NCBI GenBank assembly: GCA_963663775.1
Contig: OY760624.1
Span: 2,480,001 to 2,544,000 of the forward strand
Direction of reading: 5' to 3'
Length of the DNA: 64,000 nucleotides
Origin: G963663775 sp963663775
GTDB lineage: Bacteria; Bacillota; Clostridia; Oscillospirales; Butyricicoccaceae
The notes beneath the pieces were generated by a model. The model did not search any database. It worked only from the letters and a program-made list of their open reading frames with translations, and was not told where the DNA came from. The number at the start of each line of letters is the position of its first letter. The first letter of the stretch is position 1. Of this stretch, positions 34,278 to 41,854 are shown in pieces. The position numbers and the translations under genes were made by a program.

Positions 34278-35502
34278 TCGCTTTACGTATACGCTCCTGT
34301 TGCCGGATATCCCGTTCCATATCGATGATGATAGTGCCGGAGACCCCGCTTTTCAGCACGGACGAAATAGCGTCTTTCAGTTCTTGTACATCTGCAAGTG
34401 GTGCTGGAAAGATTGCGTGGTGTTCTTCTCTCCGCCGCCGCCCCTGCATCTCCTGCTGGGCATTGTCATAAGGTCTGCACCAAGGGCATCGCTTCGGCAT
34501 TTGCGGCTGATGGGCAGCCATCGCAGGGTCGCAGTCCTGCCAGTTTACATCCTGCGTTTTCACCTTTTGAACAACTTTTGCAACGAAGCGTTCAATCTCT
34601 TCAGCACCCCAAGGTTCATATGATGGAGTCGCTCCTGTGAGCGGCTCTTTTTCTGCGCCCTGCTCCAAGCTGCGCCGATGCTCTCTAACGGCGTGATTTG
34701 TCAAATACATTGTCCGAAGCTCGCCGTACAGCTTGCGCAGTTCGCAGGCTATAATCTGTTGGGGATATAAGTCCAGCTGGTCGGCGAGCTCATCAAGAGA
34801 GCGGCACATACGGAAGATATTCTGATAAATCTTGCAGTCATTCATGGGGCAGTCCAGTTCCAGCTGAAGCCCTAATGCAAAAATCTGCTGTGCCTCACGG
34901 GGTCGAGCTCCTGCGCCCAAATGCGCAAATGCCAAGGGACGGTTTGAAATCATCTCCGCTGGGGTATGCTCAAAGTGACTGCGCTTGACAAAGCACTCTC
35001 TGGCATCCAGCAAACCGAGGTCATGCAGTGCCAGCTTATACCCGAAGAGGGCGTGTCGTGCAGTGGTGGGGTTCTCGTCGGGATAGTAGTGGCTGCGGAT
35101 TTGGTGGCGCAGTGCCTGCTCCATATCGGCAACCATGTCCTCCGTGCTGATTTGCGGGGCAGGATAAGCTGGCATGATGCCGAGTGTGCGGTCTGCTGCA
35201 TCACGAATCTGGTCATCCGATACATCCTTACGCAGTTCCCCGATGGTTGCCTGTGCCTCTGGTGCGTTGCCCAGGAGTACCTTGCAGTCTGCCAGTGCCT
35301 GCGCATATGCTGCCTTGCTGATACGGCGGCGAACCAGTCCATTCTCCTGTGCGGCTTTGCTGTCTGCGTTGATAGACGGCGCAAGGAAATAATACCGACC
35401 TGTGCGTTCGTCAAATTCATAAGGGACATAATTCAGCATGAAATCGCTGTCATCGTTGAAATAATGCTGTGTATGTGCCTGACAATCCTTTTTGATTTTC
35501 AT
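34258..35502 (-). CDS. Unknown 414-residue phage early protein
   Basis: I do not recognise this family. ATG 35502 has AAGGAGC upstream. The N-terminal part (YFNDDSDFMLNYVPYEFDERTGRYYFLAPSINADSK, given here only as region 12-45 in character) is followed by a mostly helical body; near residues 340-350 there is CPWC, possibly half of a metal site, and the C-terminus is a charged helix. It lies in the early region between the DUF6906 gene and the HTH/transposase genes, where Mu-like phages of Firmicutes carry poorly known replication or regulatory genes. No catalytic motif seen. Confidence 0.55.
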   Translation of the reverse strand: MKIKKDCQAHTQHYFNDDSDFMLNYVPYEFDERTGRYYFLAPSINADSKAAQENGLVRRRISKAAYAQALADCKVLLGNAPEAQATIGELRKDVSDDQIRDAADRTLGIMPAYPAPQISTEDMVADMEQALRHQIRSHYYPDENPTTARHALFGYKLALHDLGLLDARECFVKRSHFEHTPAEMISNRPLAFAHLGAGARPREAQQIFALGLQLELDCPMNDCKIYQNIFRMCRSLDELADQLDLYPQQIIACELRKLYGELRTMYLTNHAVREHRRSLEQGAEKEPLTGATPSYEPWGAEEIERFVAKVVQKVKTQDVNWQDCDPAMAAHQPQMPKRCPWCRPYDNAQQEMQGRRRREEHHAIFPAPLADVQELKDAISSVLKSGVSGTIIIDMERDIRQQERIRKAISQAHE

Positions 35503-35556
35503 AATAGTTGCTCCTTCCAATTCTGTTGTACTGCTGCTGACTTCCGATTGCACGTT

Positions 35557-35721
35557 TTATACCCGTGCTGCAGGGATGACCTTGATGCGGTTCGTGTGCT
35601 TGTGCAGCACGACCATTTTGCCATCGATGTCCTGCCGGATCACAAGCCAGTTGCGGGGACTAAGACCAACTTGTCCAAGTCGAATCTTCTGCTTACGAGT
35701 TGGTTTTTTACCGTTTCTCAT
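35557..35721 (-). CDS. DUF6906-family small protein
   Basis: A 54-residue basic protein (MRNGKKPTRKQKIRL, then GLSPRNWLVIRQ and a VVLHKHTNRIKVI end). This pattern, a KxPTRxQK start and a PxNWLV core, is a small family common in phages of Firmicutes (DUF6906), function unknown. ATG 35721 is preceded by GGAGG with 8 bases. It is the first gene of the early operon, 79 bases downstream of the repressed early promoter. Confidence 0.7.
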   Translation of the reverse strand: MRNGKKPTRKQKIRLGQVGLSPRNWLVIRQDIDGKMVVLHKHTNRIKVIPAARV

Positions 35722-35773
35722 GCAAACGCCTCCATTCGCTATTCCGTTTTATGGATACTTGTGATATGCTGTA

Positions 35774-35850
35774 TTTGATTTAATATTTAATCTAAACTTA
35801 TTATATACAACAAACGTGAGCAAGTCAAGAGAAATCCTCACGGATGTTGT
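35774..35850. promoter_or_regulatory. Early promoter and repressor operators of the Mu-like prophage
   Basis: The minus-strand early promoter is TTGACT (35823-35828), 17 bp, TATAAT (35800-35805). A 14-base site ACAACAAACGTGAG (35807-35820) sits in its spacer, and the inverted partner CTCACGGATGTTGT (35837-35850) lies just upstream. A near-palindrome TTTGATTTAATATTTAATC.. (35774-35796) lies downstream of the -10. This is the layout of an operator that blocks the early promoter. Confidence 0.65.
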
Positions 35851-35896
35851 AAATAATTTTCTCATTTGTTGGTTATTTGTTTAAAGGAGGATTATT

Positions 35897-36370
35897 ATGC
35901 AAGAGAACTTTTCAGGTGTTGGAGTAAGAATTGATGCAAGACTTAAAGAGCTTAAATTAAAGCAAGCAGACCTTTGTCGTAACACAAACATATCAAGCAA
36001 TGCTATTAGTCAGTATGTAACCGGGAAACGTGTACCTGATACTGGTGCTTTATTCAAAATCGCTACAGCACTTTCCGTTTCAATGGAATGGCTACTATCA
36101 GGTGAAAACATTACAACAAACGTGAATACAACATCTGTGAGCAAAATGCTTTGTGATGCCATACCGCTCAATGAATCTGAAGCCGATTTGATTGCAATGT
36201 ATAGGTTTCTAGATGATAGCCAGAAGGAGGACATCTATGACTATCTTCTAATGAAATATGAGAAGACAACAGGTGAAAGGGGCTCCGTCTATTTAACGTA
36301 TCAAGACACCAACAAGCAGCAAAAAAGCGACTCCGAAAATGACCAGAAATCCGGTCACGGAATCGCCTGA
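35897..36370 (+). CDS. Phage repressor, XRE-family HTH
   Basis: A 157-residue repressor: helix-turn-helix at about residues 20-60 (KQADLCRNTNISSNAISQYVTGKR with the DxGALFKIAxAL helix) and a C-terminal region for oligomerisation without a LexA-type Ser/Lys autoprotease motif. Strong AAAGGAGG ribosome binding site. Encoded divergently from the early operon, as the c gene is in Mu-like phages. Two further copies of the operator-like motif lie inside its own coding sequence (36113-36141). Confidence 0.8.
   Translation: MQENFSGVGVRIDARLKELKLKQADLCRNTNISSNAISQYVTGKRVPDTGALFKIATALSVSMEWLLSGENITTNVNTTSVSKMLCDAIPLNESEADLIAMYRFLDDSQKEDIYDYLLMKYEKTTGERGSVYLTYQDTNKQQKSDSENDQKSGHGIA
36113..36141 (+). 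promoter_or_regulatory. Intragenic operator-like repeats
   Basis: ACAACAAACGTGAA (36113-36126) and ACAACATCTGTGAG (36128-36141) are direct repeats, one base apart, and match the 14-base sites in the early promoter region. They lie inside the repressor gene. Confidence 0.45.
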
Positions 36371-36394
36371 TAGGCGCGCCTTTTTTTGCGCTCG

Positions 36395-36416
36395 TTTGAT
36401 TAAATTTTTAATCAAA
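36395..36416. promoter_or_regulatory. Perfect 22-bp palindrome after the repressor gene
   Basis: TTTGATTAAA, TT, TTTAATCAAA. A related imperfect palindrome lies at 35774-35796 on the other side of the repressor gene, which suggests binding of the same protein at both sites. Confidence 0.45.
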
Positions 36417-36478
36417 ATATGTCCGATTGCTTTTTGCCTTTTTGAAGGGGTGCGAATGCCCGCAAACCCTTATAAATC

Positions 36479-36532
36479 AAGCAATCGGACAGGGTTCAGT
36501 CGGTTTGTGGTTTTTGTCCGATTGCTTTTTTA
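36479..36532 (+). terminator. Terminator of the repressor transcript, with a third copy of one arm upstream
   Basis: AAGCAATCGGACA (36479-36491) pairs with TGTCCGATTGCTT (36515-36527), followed by TTTTTATAG. An extra copy TGTCCGATTGCTT at 36420-36432 could pair with the first arm instead, so two hairpins exclude each other. Confidence 0.65.
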
Positions 36533-36571
36533 TAGATTTGCACTATTTTTGCTGTTACTCTTCGCACGCTC

Positions 36572-36664
36572 TAACGCTGTCAGTAACGCTTTGCACGGTG
36601 TTTTAACGCATTTTCTGCGCAATTTTTGCCGTTTCTGTGCGCTGTAACGCCCCTGTTATAACGC
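36572..36664. repeat. Array of five TAACGC repeats (candidate transposase-binding sites)
   Basis: TAACGC occurs at 36572, 36584, 36604, 36645 and 36659, all in direct orientation within 93 bp of gene-free DNA beyond the repressor. In Mu the left end, next to the c gene, carries several transposase-binding sites; position and repetition fit this role. Three more copies (one inverted) lie at 32120-32140. Confidence 0.5.
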
Positions 36665-37142
36665 TTTGGTGGCTCGACAAATTGTCTGTCATCTGCTATA
36701 ATACCAAAAGAGACCGCGAGACCTTCCTCTTCGTCAGCTGCTGTGACTTCCGGGATGTGTCGAGCGGTCTTTTCTTGCGCCCAAAACCGCCGCACAACGC
36801 AATTTTGCGAGGCTCGCCGTATATTTTTGTGCAAATGCCCGCGCGCCGCGTGTGCCGCATCCTGTGCCGTTTCTGCCCAAAAAGAAAGACGCCGACCGCG
36901 CCGACGCCTCATCTCAATATTTCTGTCCACGCACCTGCTGATTTCTCACATTTTCCCGCGTTTACCCTCCCGTTTCCCGTCTTTGTCACGGGTTTTTCCT
37001 ATCTATTCCCGTCTTATCCCGCCTTGTCCCGTTTGTCATTTATCCTGTCTCCGTACAGCTTTTTTAGAAAACTGTTAGTCCCTGCATATTTTTGTGCAGT
37101 CCGCACATACTACATTCAAATTTGTTCAGGAGGTAATTTGTG
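36665..37142. other. Gene-free region with CCCGY repeats at the prophage left flank
   Basis: No gene supported. A long-range inverted pair AAAAGAGACCGC and GCGGTCTTTT (about 36706-36773) could form a hairpin. Between 36955 and 37032 the pentamer CCCG(T/C) recurs six times (36955, 36969, 36976, 37008, 37018, 37028), with an inverted copy at 36988. The junction between phage and host probably lies in this stretch; I cannot place it. Confidence 0.4.
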
Positions 37143-37304
37143 ATGGAAAAAGCGAATAAGAGCGTTCACTGTACTGTTGACCAGTGTCTGCACCACTGCC
37201 AGAGCGAAAGCTACTGTGCATTGGACTGCGTAAACATCGGCACACATGAAACAAATCAGGCGATGGACCAATGCACCGACTGTAAATCCTTCATGCGGAA
37301 ATAG
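37143..37304 (+). CDS. DUF1540 small cysteine-rich protein
   Basis: A 53-residue protein with seven cysteines in the DUF1540 pattern: VHCTVDQCLHHC, then YCALDCVNIGTH and CTDCKSF. The family is common in spore-forming Clostridia, in one or two tandem domains, and is presumed to bind a metal; function is unknown. ATG 37143 follows AGGAGGTAATTTGTG, and a strong terminator follows. Its promoter must lie in the region described for 36665-37142. Confidence 0.85.
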   Translation: MEKANKSVHCTVDQCLHHCQSESYCALDCVNIGTHETNQAMDQCTDCKSFMRK

Positions 37305-37307
37305 AAA

Positions 37308-37352
37308 ACAAGCAGGACGTATGCGCACTGGCATGCGTCCTGCTTGTTTGTT
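37308..37352. terminator. Terminator between DUF1540 gene and lipid kinase
   Basis: ACAAGCAGGACG and CGTCCTGCTTGT, 12-bp perfect arms, followed by TTGTTG. Confidence 0.8.
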
Positions 37353-37386
37353 GTGTCTGTCACAGCTTCTGCTTAGCAAAAAACCA

Positions 37387-38301
37387 TCAAAACTGCAAGG
37401 CTTCTCCATAATTTTGCGCCGTCAGCAGTGTAACCGCCTGACGTTGGTTTTCAATCTGCACCGTTTGCAGCTTCCCGCCAAATTCACCGTCCAATGTCCA
37501 GCAAACCGCCTCCCGCATTTCCATGCGAACTGCTGCGCTTTTAAAATGCACAATCATATCGGAATCCATATTTTGCGCAAGCAGTAAATTGATGATGCCC
37601 TGCAGCTGCACGGCGTTTTCTGGCTGACGAATCAACAGCACCTCGAACAAGCCATCATCCATCTGTACATCATCTTCGGAAACCGAAAACACGCCGCCAA
37701 CCATGGTTGCATTGGTCACCATGCCATAGATAAACGAGCCTGTGACATCCACGCCATCACCTATCACATGGGTAGAGCATGCCTTAATGGTAGGCAAGGT
37801 GCGGATACCTTCCAGTACATATGCCGCATGTCCAAATAAGTTTTTGTAGGGCTGCGGCGTCGAATACGAAACCCCCGTAAACGCCCCAAATGCGGCGATA
37901 TAGGTAAAGTAGCGGTCATTGAATTTTCCCACATCAATCGGAAACGGTTTTCCGAACGCCGCAATCTTTGCGGCATCCTCCGGATAAATCGGAATCTGCA
38001 GACTTCTTGCGAAATCATTGGTGGTGCCGGCAGGCAAATAGCCAATTGGCGGTCTGGTGTCCAGTGCCATCACACCGTTCACCACTTCGTCCAAGGTACC
38101 ATCCCCGCCTGCGCACACAATACGGTCAAAGCGATGTGCATTTTCACGCACCAAATGTTCTGCATCCTGTGTGCACTGGGTCAAGTAGACGGTGGTTTCA
38201 AAGCCTGCTTTGCAAAAAATATCTAAACATTCCATGAGGTCTTGGCGAATTCCGCCACTTCCGGAGTTAGGATTGATGATAAACAATACCTTTTGCATCA
38301 T
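37387..38301 (-). CDS. Diacylglycerol kinase-family lipid kinase
   Basis: A 304-residue DgkB/YegS-type lipid kinase. NPNSGSGG (10-17) and the nucleotide loop VCAGGDGTLDEVVNG, then LPAGTTNDFARSL, are catalytic-domain signatures; the C-terminal beta domain includes VSEDDVQMDDGLFEVLL. Likely phosphorylates diacylglycerol or a related lipid at the membrane. AAGGAG precedes ATG 38301. It ends near the DUF1540 terminator and follows htpG by 25 bases. Confidence 0.9.
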   Translation of the reverse strand: MMQKVLFIINPNSGSGGIRQDLMECLDIFCKAGFETTVYLTQCTQDAEHLVRENAHRFDRIVCAGGDGTLDEVVNGVMALDTRPPIGYLPAGTTNDFARSLQIPIYPEDAAKIAAFGKPFPIDVGKFNDRYFTYIAAFGAFTGVSYSTPQPYKNLFGHAAYVLEGIRTLPTIKACSTHVIGDGVDVTGSFIYGMVTNATMVGGVFSVSEDDVQMDDGLFEVLLIRQPENAVQLQGIINLLLAQNMDSDMIVHFKSAAVRMEMREAVCWTLDGEFGGKLQTVQIENQRQAVTLLTAQNYGEALQF

Positions 38302-38326
38302 AACAGCAGACTCCTTTTTTGTTCGG

Positions 38327-40231
38327 TCAGATTAACAGGCTGCAAACCTCATTTGCATAAGCAACCGGGTCTGCAATCGGCATGCCCTCAATGAGCAGCG
38401 CCTGCGTATATAAGATGTCAGTATATACGCCCAGCTTTTCCGTATCTCCTGCATCCTTCAACGCACGGAGGGACGCAAACACCGCATGATTTGCATTCAG
38501 CTCCAGCACACGCTGTGCATGGGGTGCCTTGTCGCTTCCGTTCTGCGCCGCCAGCACACGTTCCATTTCCAGCGACACGTCACCTTCTGTGGACATACAG
38601 CAGGGATGGCTTTTCAGTCGACCGGTCAGCTGCACTTTTGCCACCTTTTCGCCCAGCGCATTCTTCATCTCGCTGAGCAAATCTTCGTTTTCCTGCGTCA
38701 GCTTTTCTACAGCTTGCTTTTCTTCCTCAGAATCCAAATCCAAATCATTTTCCGCAATGGATTTAAAGGTTTTTTCCTGATAGCTTGCCATAGACTTGAT
38801 GCAGAATTCATCAATATCATCGGTTAAATACAAGACTTCATAACCCTTGTCCTTCAACCGCTCAATCTGCGGCAGCATATCAATTTTTGCAATGCTTTCG
38901 CCGCATGCATAATAAATATGCTTCTGCTCCTCTTTCATGCGTGCCACATATTCTGCCAACGTCACCATTTTTTCTTCGGAGGACGAATAATACAGCATCA
39001 AATCCATCAGCAGGTCTTTATGCATTCCGTAATCAACATATGCGCCATATTTCAGCTGACGACCGAACGCCTCAAAGAATTTTTCGTACGCTTCCCGACG
39101 GTTCTTTTGCAGCTGCAGCAGTTCGTTTTTGATTTTCTTTTCCAAACTGGTTGCAATCACCTTGAGGTGACGGTCATGCTGCAGCAGTTCACGGGAAATA
39201 TTCAGCGACAAATCCGCACTGTCCACCAAACCACGCACAAAGCTGAAATGGTCGGGCAGTAAGTCCGCGCATTTCTCCATAATCAGCACGCCGTTGCTGT
39301 AAAGCTGCAGACCTTTCTCAAAATCCTTGGTATAGTAATCAAACGGCGCATGTCCCGGCACAAACAGCAGTGCATGATAAGTCGCCGCGCCCTCTGTGCT
39401 GGTGTGGATGTGCAGCATCGGGTCTTCATAATCATAAAACTTTGTTTTGTAAAAATGATGATAATCATCGTTTGTCAACTCGTTTTTCGCCTTTTTCCAA
39501 ATCGGAATCATGGAATTGAGCGTTACCGTTTCCTGATAGTCCTCATATTCCGGTGCTTCACCTTCTTTGGGCTCACTGCCTTCTTTGATACGGCTTTTGG
39601 TCATTTCCATGCGAATCGGATAGCGGATATAGTCCGAATACTTCTTAATAATGCCTTGAATGCGATATTGCTCCACATATTCATCATAGTTTTCGTCTTC
39701 GCCGTTGTCCTTAATATGTAGGATAATGTCTGTGCCGTGCTCTGCACGTTCTGCCGGCTCAATCACATACCCGTCTGCGCCTTCGGAAATCCAGCGATAT
39801 GCCTGCTCGCTGTCTGCCGCACGGCTGATGACCTCGACCGTACCTGCCACCATAAATGCTGCATAAAAGCCGACACCAAACTGCCCGATGATGTCAACAT
39901 CCGCCCCTGCATCCATATCTTTTTTGAAGGCAAGCGAGCCGCTGCGTGCAATCGTGCCCAAGTTGCTTTCCATGTCTTCCTGCGACATGCCGCAGCCCTT
40001 GTCGGAAAGCGTCAACGTGCGTGCCTCTTTATCGAGCTGCACCGTAATTTCCAGTGCATCACGGTTGACACCGGTTTCTCCATTCTGCATGGCGTTATAA
40101 TAAAATTTATCCGTTGCATCCGATGCATTGGAAATCAATTCACGCAGAAAAATCTCCTTATGCGTATAAATAGAATGGATCATCAAATCGAGCAATCGTC
40201 TTGATTCTGCCTGAAATTGCTTTTTCTCCAT
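38327..40231 (-). CDS. htpG: HtpG, Hsp90-family chaperone
   Basis: HtpG (634 residues): N-terminal GHKL ATPase domain with ELISNASDATDKFYY, DKGCGMSQEDM, IGQFGVGFYAAFMV; middle domain with the GVLIMEKCADLLP and NISRELLQ stretches; C-terminal dimerisation domain. Expressed from a sigma-A type promoter overlapped by a CIRCE operator (40285-40311), so HrcA repression is expected. In Bacillus subtilis htpG is not a CIRCE gene. Confidence 0.96.
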   Translation of the reverse strand: MEKKQFQAESRRLLDLMIHSIYTHKEIFLRELISNASDATDKFYYNAMQNGETGVNRDALEITVQLDKEARTLTLSDKGCGMSQEDMESNLGTIARSGSLAFKKDMDAGADVDIIGQFGVGFYAAFMVAGTVEVISRAADSEQAYRWISEGADGYVIEPAERAEHGTDIILHIKDNGEDENYDEYVEQYRIQGIIKKYSDYIRYPIRMEMTKSRIKEGSEPKEGEAPEYEDYQETVTLNSMIPIWKKAKNELTNDDYHHFYKTKFYDYEDPMLHIHTSTEGAATYHALLFVPGHAPFDYYTKDFEKGLQLYSNGVLIMEKCADLLPDHFSFVRGLVDSADLSLNISRELLQHDRHLKVIATSLEKKIKNELLQLQKNRREAYEKFFEAFGRQLKYGAYVDYGMHKDLLMDLMLYYSSSEEKMVTLAEYVARMKEEQKHIYYACGESIAKIDMLPQIERLKDKGYEVLYLTDDIDEFCIKSMASYQEKTFKSIAENDLDLDSEEEKQAVEKLTQENEDLLSEMKNALGEKVAKVQLTGRLKSHPCCMSTEGDVSLEMERVLAAQNGSDKAPHAQRVLELNANHAVFASLRALKDAGDTEKLGVYTDILYTQALLIEGMPIADPVAYANEVCSLLI

Positions 40232-40284
40232 AAAACAAACACCTCTTAAAATTTAATGTGCGCAAATATTTTGCGAGATCCAGA

Positions 40285-40311
40285 TTAGCACTTTCATCAA
40301 CAGAGTGCTAA
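40285..40311 (-). promoter_or_regulatory. CIRCE element (HrcA operator) upstream of htpG
   Basis: TTAGCACTt, 9 bases, GAGTGCTAA: an 8-of-9 match to the classical CIRCE inverted repeat. It begins 8 bases downstream of the htpG -10, over the start site, the usual place for HrcA action. Confidence 0.9.
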
Positions 40312-40318
40312 TGTTACT

Positions 40319-40347
40319 ATTTTAATACCGTTTCCTGTAAAAATCAA
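40319..40347 (-). promoter_or_regulatory. Promoter of htpG
   Basis: Minus strand TTGATT (40342-40347), 17 bp, TAAAAT (40319-40324). Confidence 0.65.
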
Positions 40348-40447
40348 GTGCCCCTTGCAAATTTCACAATTCATTCATAAAAAAACACCTGCACTGTCTG
40401 CCCCCTAACATCTCTATGTTAGCATCTTGTAAAATCATGCTTTTTGC

Positions 40448-40476
40448 TTGCGTGTCCGTGGGAATCCTTGTATAAT
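40448..40476 (+). promoter_or_regulatory. Promoter of the polyamine gene pair
   Basis: TTGCGT (40448-40453), 17 bp, TATAAT (40471-40476). A small hairpin CTAACATctctATGTTAG lies upstream (about 40406-40423). Confidence 0.6.
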
Positions 40477-40552
40477 GTTTAATATCATAAAATTTGTGCA
40501 AAACTTTTTGTAACAGAAAAAATACCAAGTAAGGTTTGGAGGTTTATTTAGA

Positions 40553-41755
40553 ATGGGAAAAGCTCTGATTATCGGTGCAGGCGGCGTCGCTGGCGTTGCC
40601 ATCCATAAGTGCTGTCAATATTCTGATGTATTTACTGAAATTATGATTGCGAGCCGCACAAAAGCAAAGTGCGATGCAATTGCGCAGCAACTCAGCGGCA
40701 CAACCAAAACAATCATCCGCACAGCAAAGGTCGATGCCAACAATGTAGACGAGTTGGTGGAGTTGATTGAGGAGTTCAAACCCGATGTTGTGCTCAATGT
40801 GGCATTGCCGTATCAGGATTTGACAATCATGGACGCATGTCTGGCAACCAAAACCCATTATGTCGACACGGCAAATTACGAACCGGAAGACACCGCAAAG
40901 TTTGAATACAGCTGGCAGTGGGCATATCGTGAACGCTTTGAAAAGGCAGGCATTTGCGCTGTGCTGGGTTCTGGTTTTGACCCCGGCGTGACGGGCGTGT
41001 TTTCTGCGTATGCACTCAAGCATCACTTTGATGAAATCAATTATATCGACATTCTCGACTGCAACGGCGGTGACCACGGTTATCCGTTCGCCACCAATTT
41101 CAACCCCGAAATCAACATCCGTGAAGTCACTGCAAATGGTTCTTACTGGGAAGACGGACATTGGGTTGAAACCGAACCGATGGAAATCCATCGCCAGTAT
41201 GATTTTAAGGATGTCGGCGTCAAGGATATGTACCTGCTGCACCATGAAGAACTGGAATCGCTTGGCATCAACATCCCCGGTATCAAACGCATTCGCTTCT
41301 TTATGACCTTTGGGCAGAGCTACCTCACCCACTTGCAGTGCCTGCAAAATGTCGGCATGACCTCCATCGAACCAATTGCGTTCAACGGTCAAAAAATCAT
41401 TCCGCTGCAGTTCTTGAAAGCGGTTCTGCCCGACCCCGCTTCTCTTGGCCCCCGCACCGTTGGCAAAACCAACATCGGCTGCATTTTCCAAGGCAAAAAG
41501 GATGGACAGGACAAAACCTACTATTTGTACAACATCTGCGACCATCAGGAATGCTATCGTGAAGTAGGTTCACAGGCAATCTCTTACACCACAGGTGTGC
41601 CCGCAATGATTGGTGCTGCTTTGGTCATGACTGGAAAATGGTGCAAACCCGGCGTATACAACGTTGAGGAATTTGATCCAGATCCGTTCATGGACCTGCT
41701 GAATAAATTCGGTCTACCTTGGCAGGAAGATTTTAATCCGACCTTAGTCGACTAA
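40553..41755 (+). CDS. Carboxynorspermidine synthase (saccharopine dehydrogenase family)
   Basis: A 400-residue NAD(P)-dependent enzyme: Rossmann start LIIGAGGVAGVAIH (5-18), VVLNVALPYQDL, and the substrate domain with GSGFDPGVTGVFSAYALKH. In this family, condensation of an aldehyde with a diamine gives carboxynorspermidine or carboxyspermidine. The decarboxylase encoded next (nspC) makes this assignment much more likely than lysine-pathway saccharopine dehydrogenase. ATG 40553 is preceded by GGAGG. A terminator-like hairpin lies between the two genes. Confidence 0.88.
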   Translation: MGKALIIGAGGVAGVAIHKCCQYSDVFTEIMIASRTKAKCDAIAQQLSGTTKTIIRTAKVDANNVDELVELIEEFKPDVVLNVALPYQDLTIMDACLATKTHYVDTANYEPEDTAKFEYSWQWAYRERFEKAGICAVLGSGFDPGVTGVFSAYALKHHFDEINYIDILDCNGGDHGYPFATNFNPEINIREVTANGSYWEDGHWVETEPMEIHRQYDFKDVGVKDMYLLHHEELESLGINIPGIKRIRFFMTFGQSYLTHLQCLQNVGMTSIEPIAFNGQKIIPLQFLKAVLPDPASLGPRTVGKTNIGCIFQGKKDGQDKTYYLYNICDHQECYREVGSQAISYTTGVPAMIGAALVMTGKWCKPGVYNVEEFDPDPFMDLLNKFGLPWQEDFNPTLVD

Positions 41756-41777
41756 GCATATTGTAGAACCTGTATTC

Positions 41778-41808
41778 ACAGGACGGGGCATTCCCGTCCT
41801 GTTTTCTA
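41778..41808 (+). terminator. Hairpin between carboxynorspermidine synthase and nspC
   Basis: Perfect 10-bp arms ACAGGACGGG and CCCGTCCTGT with a 5-base loop, then TTTCTATT. It may reduce expression of nspC relative to the first gene. Confidence 0.7.
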
Positions 41809-41854
41809 TTCTTGACACTGTCCCGTATCGGGCACAAACGAAAGGATTTTCATC

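Noticed and set aside
36580..36930. Open frame of 116 codons in the prophage left flank
   Set aside because: Arg-rich, low-complexity product, no ribosome binding site, and it covers the repeat array; regulatory DNA is the better reading.
40544..41545. A 333-codon open frame on the minus strand
   Set aside because: Antisense to the carboxynorspermidine synthase gene, without start signals or family motifs.
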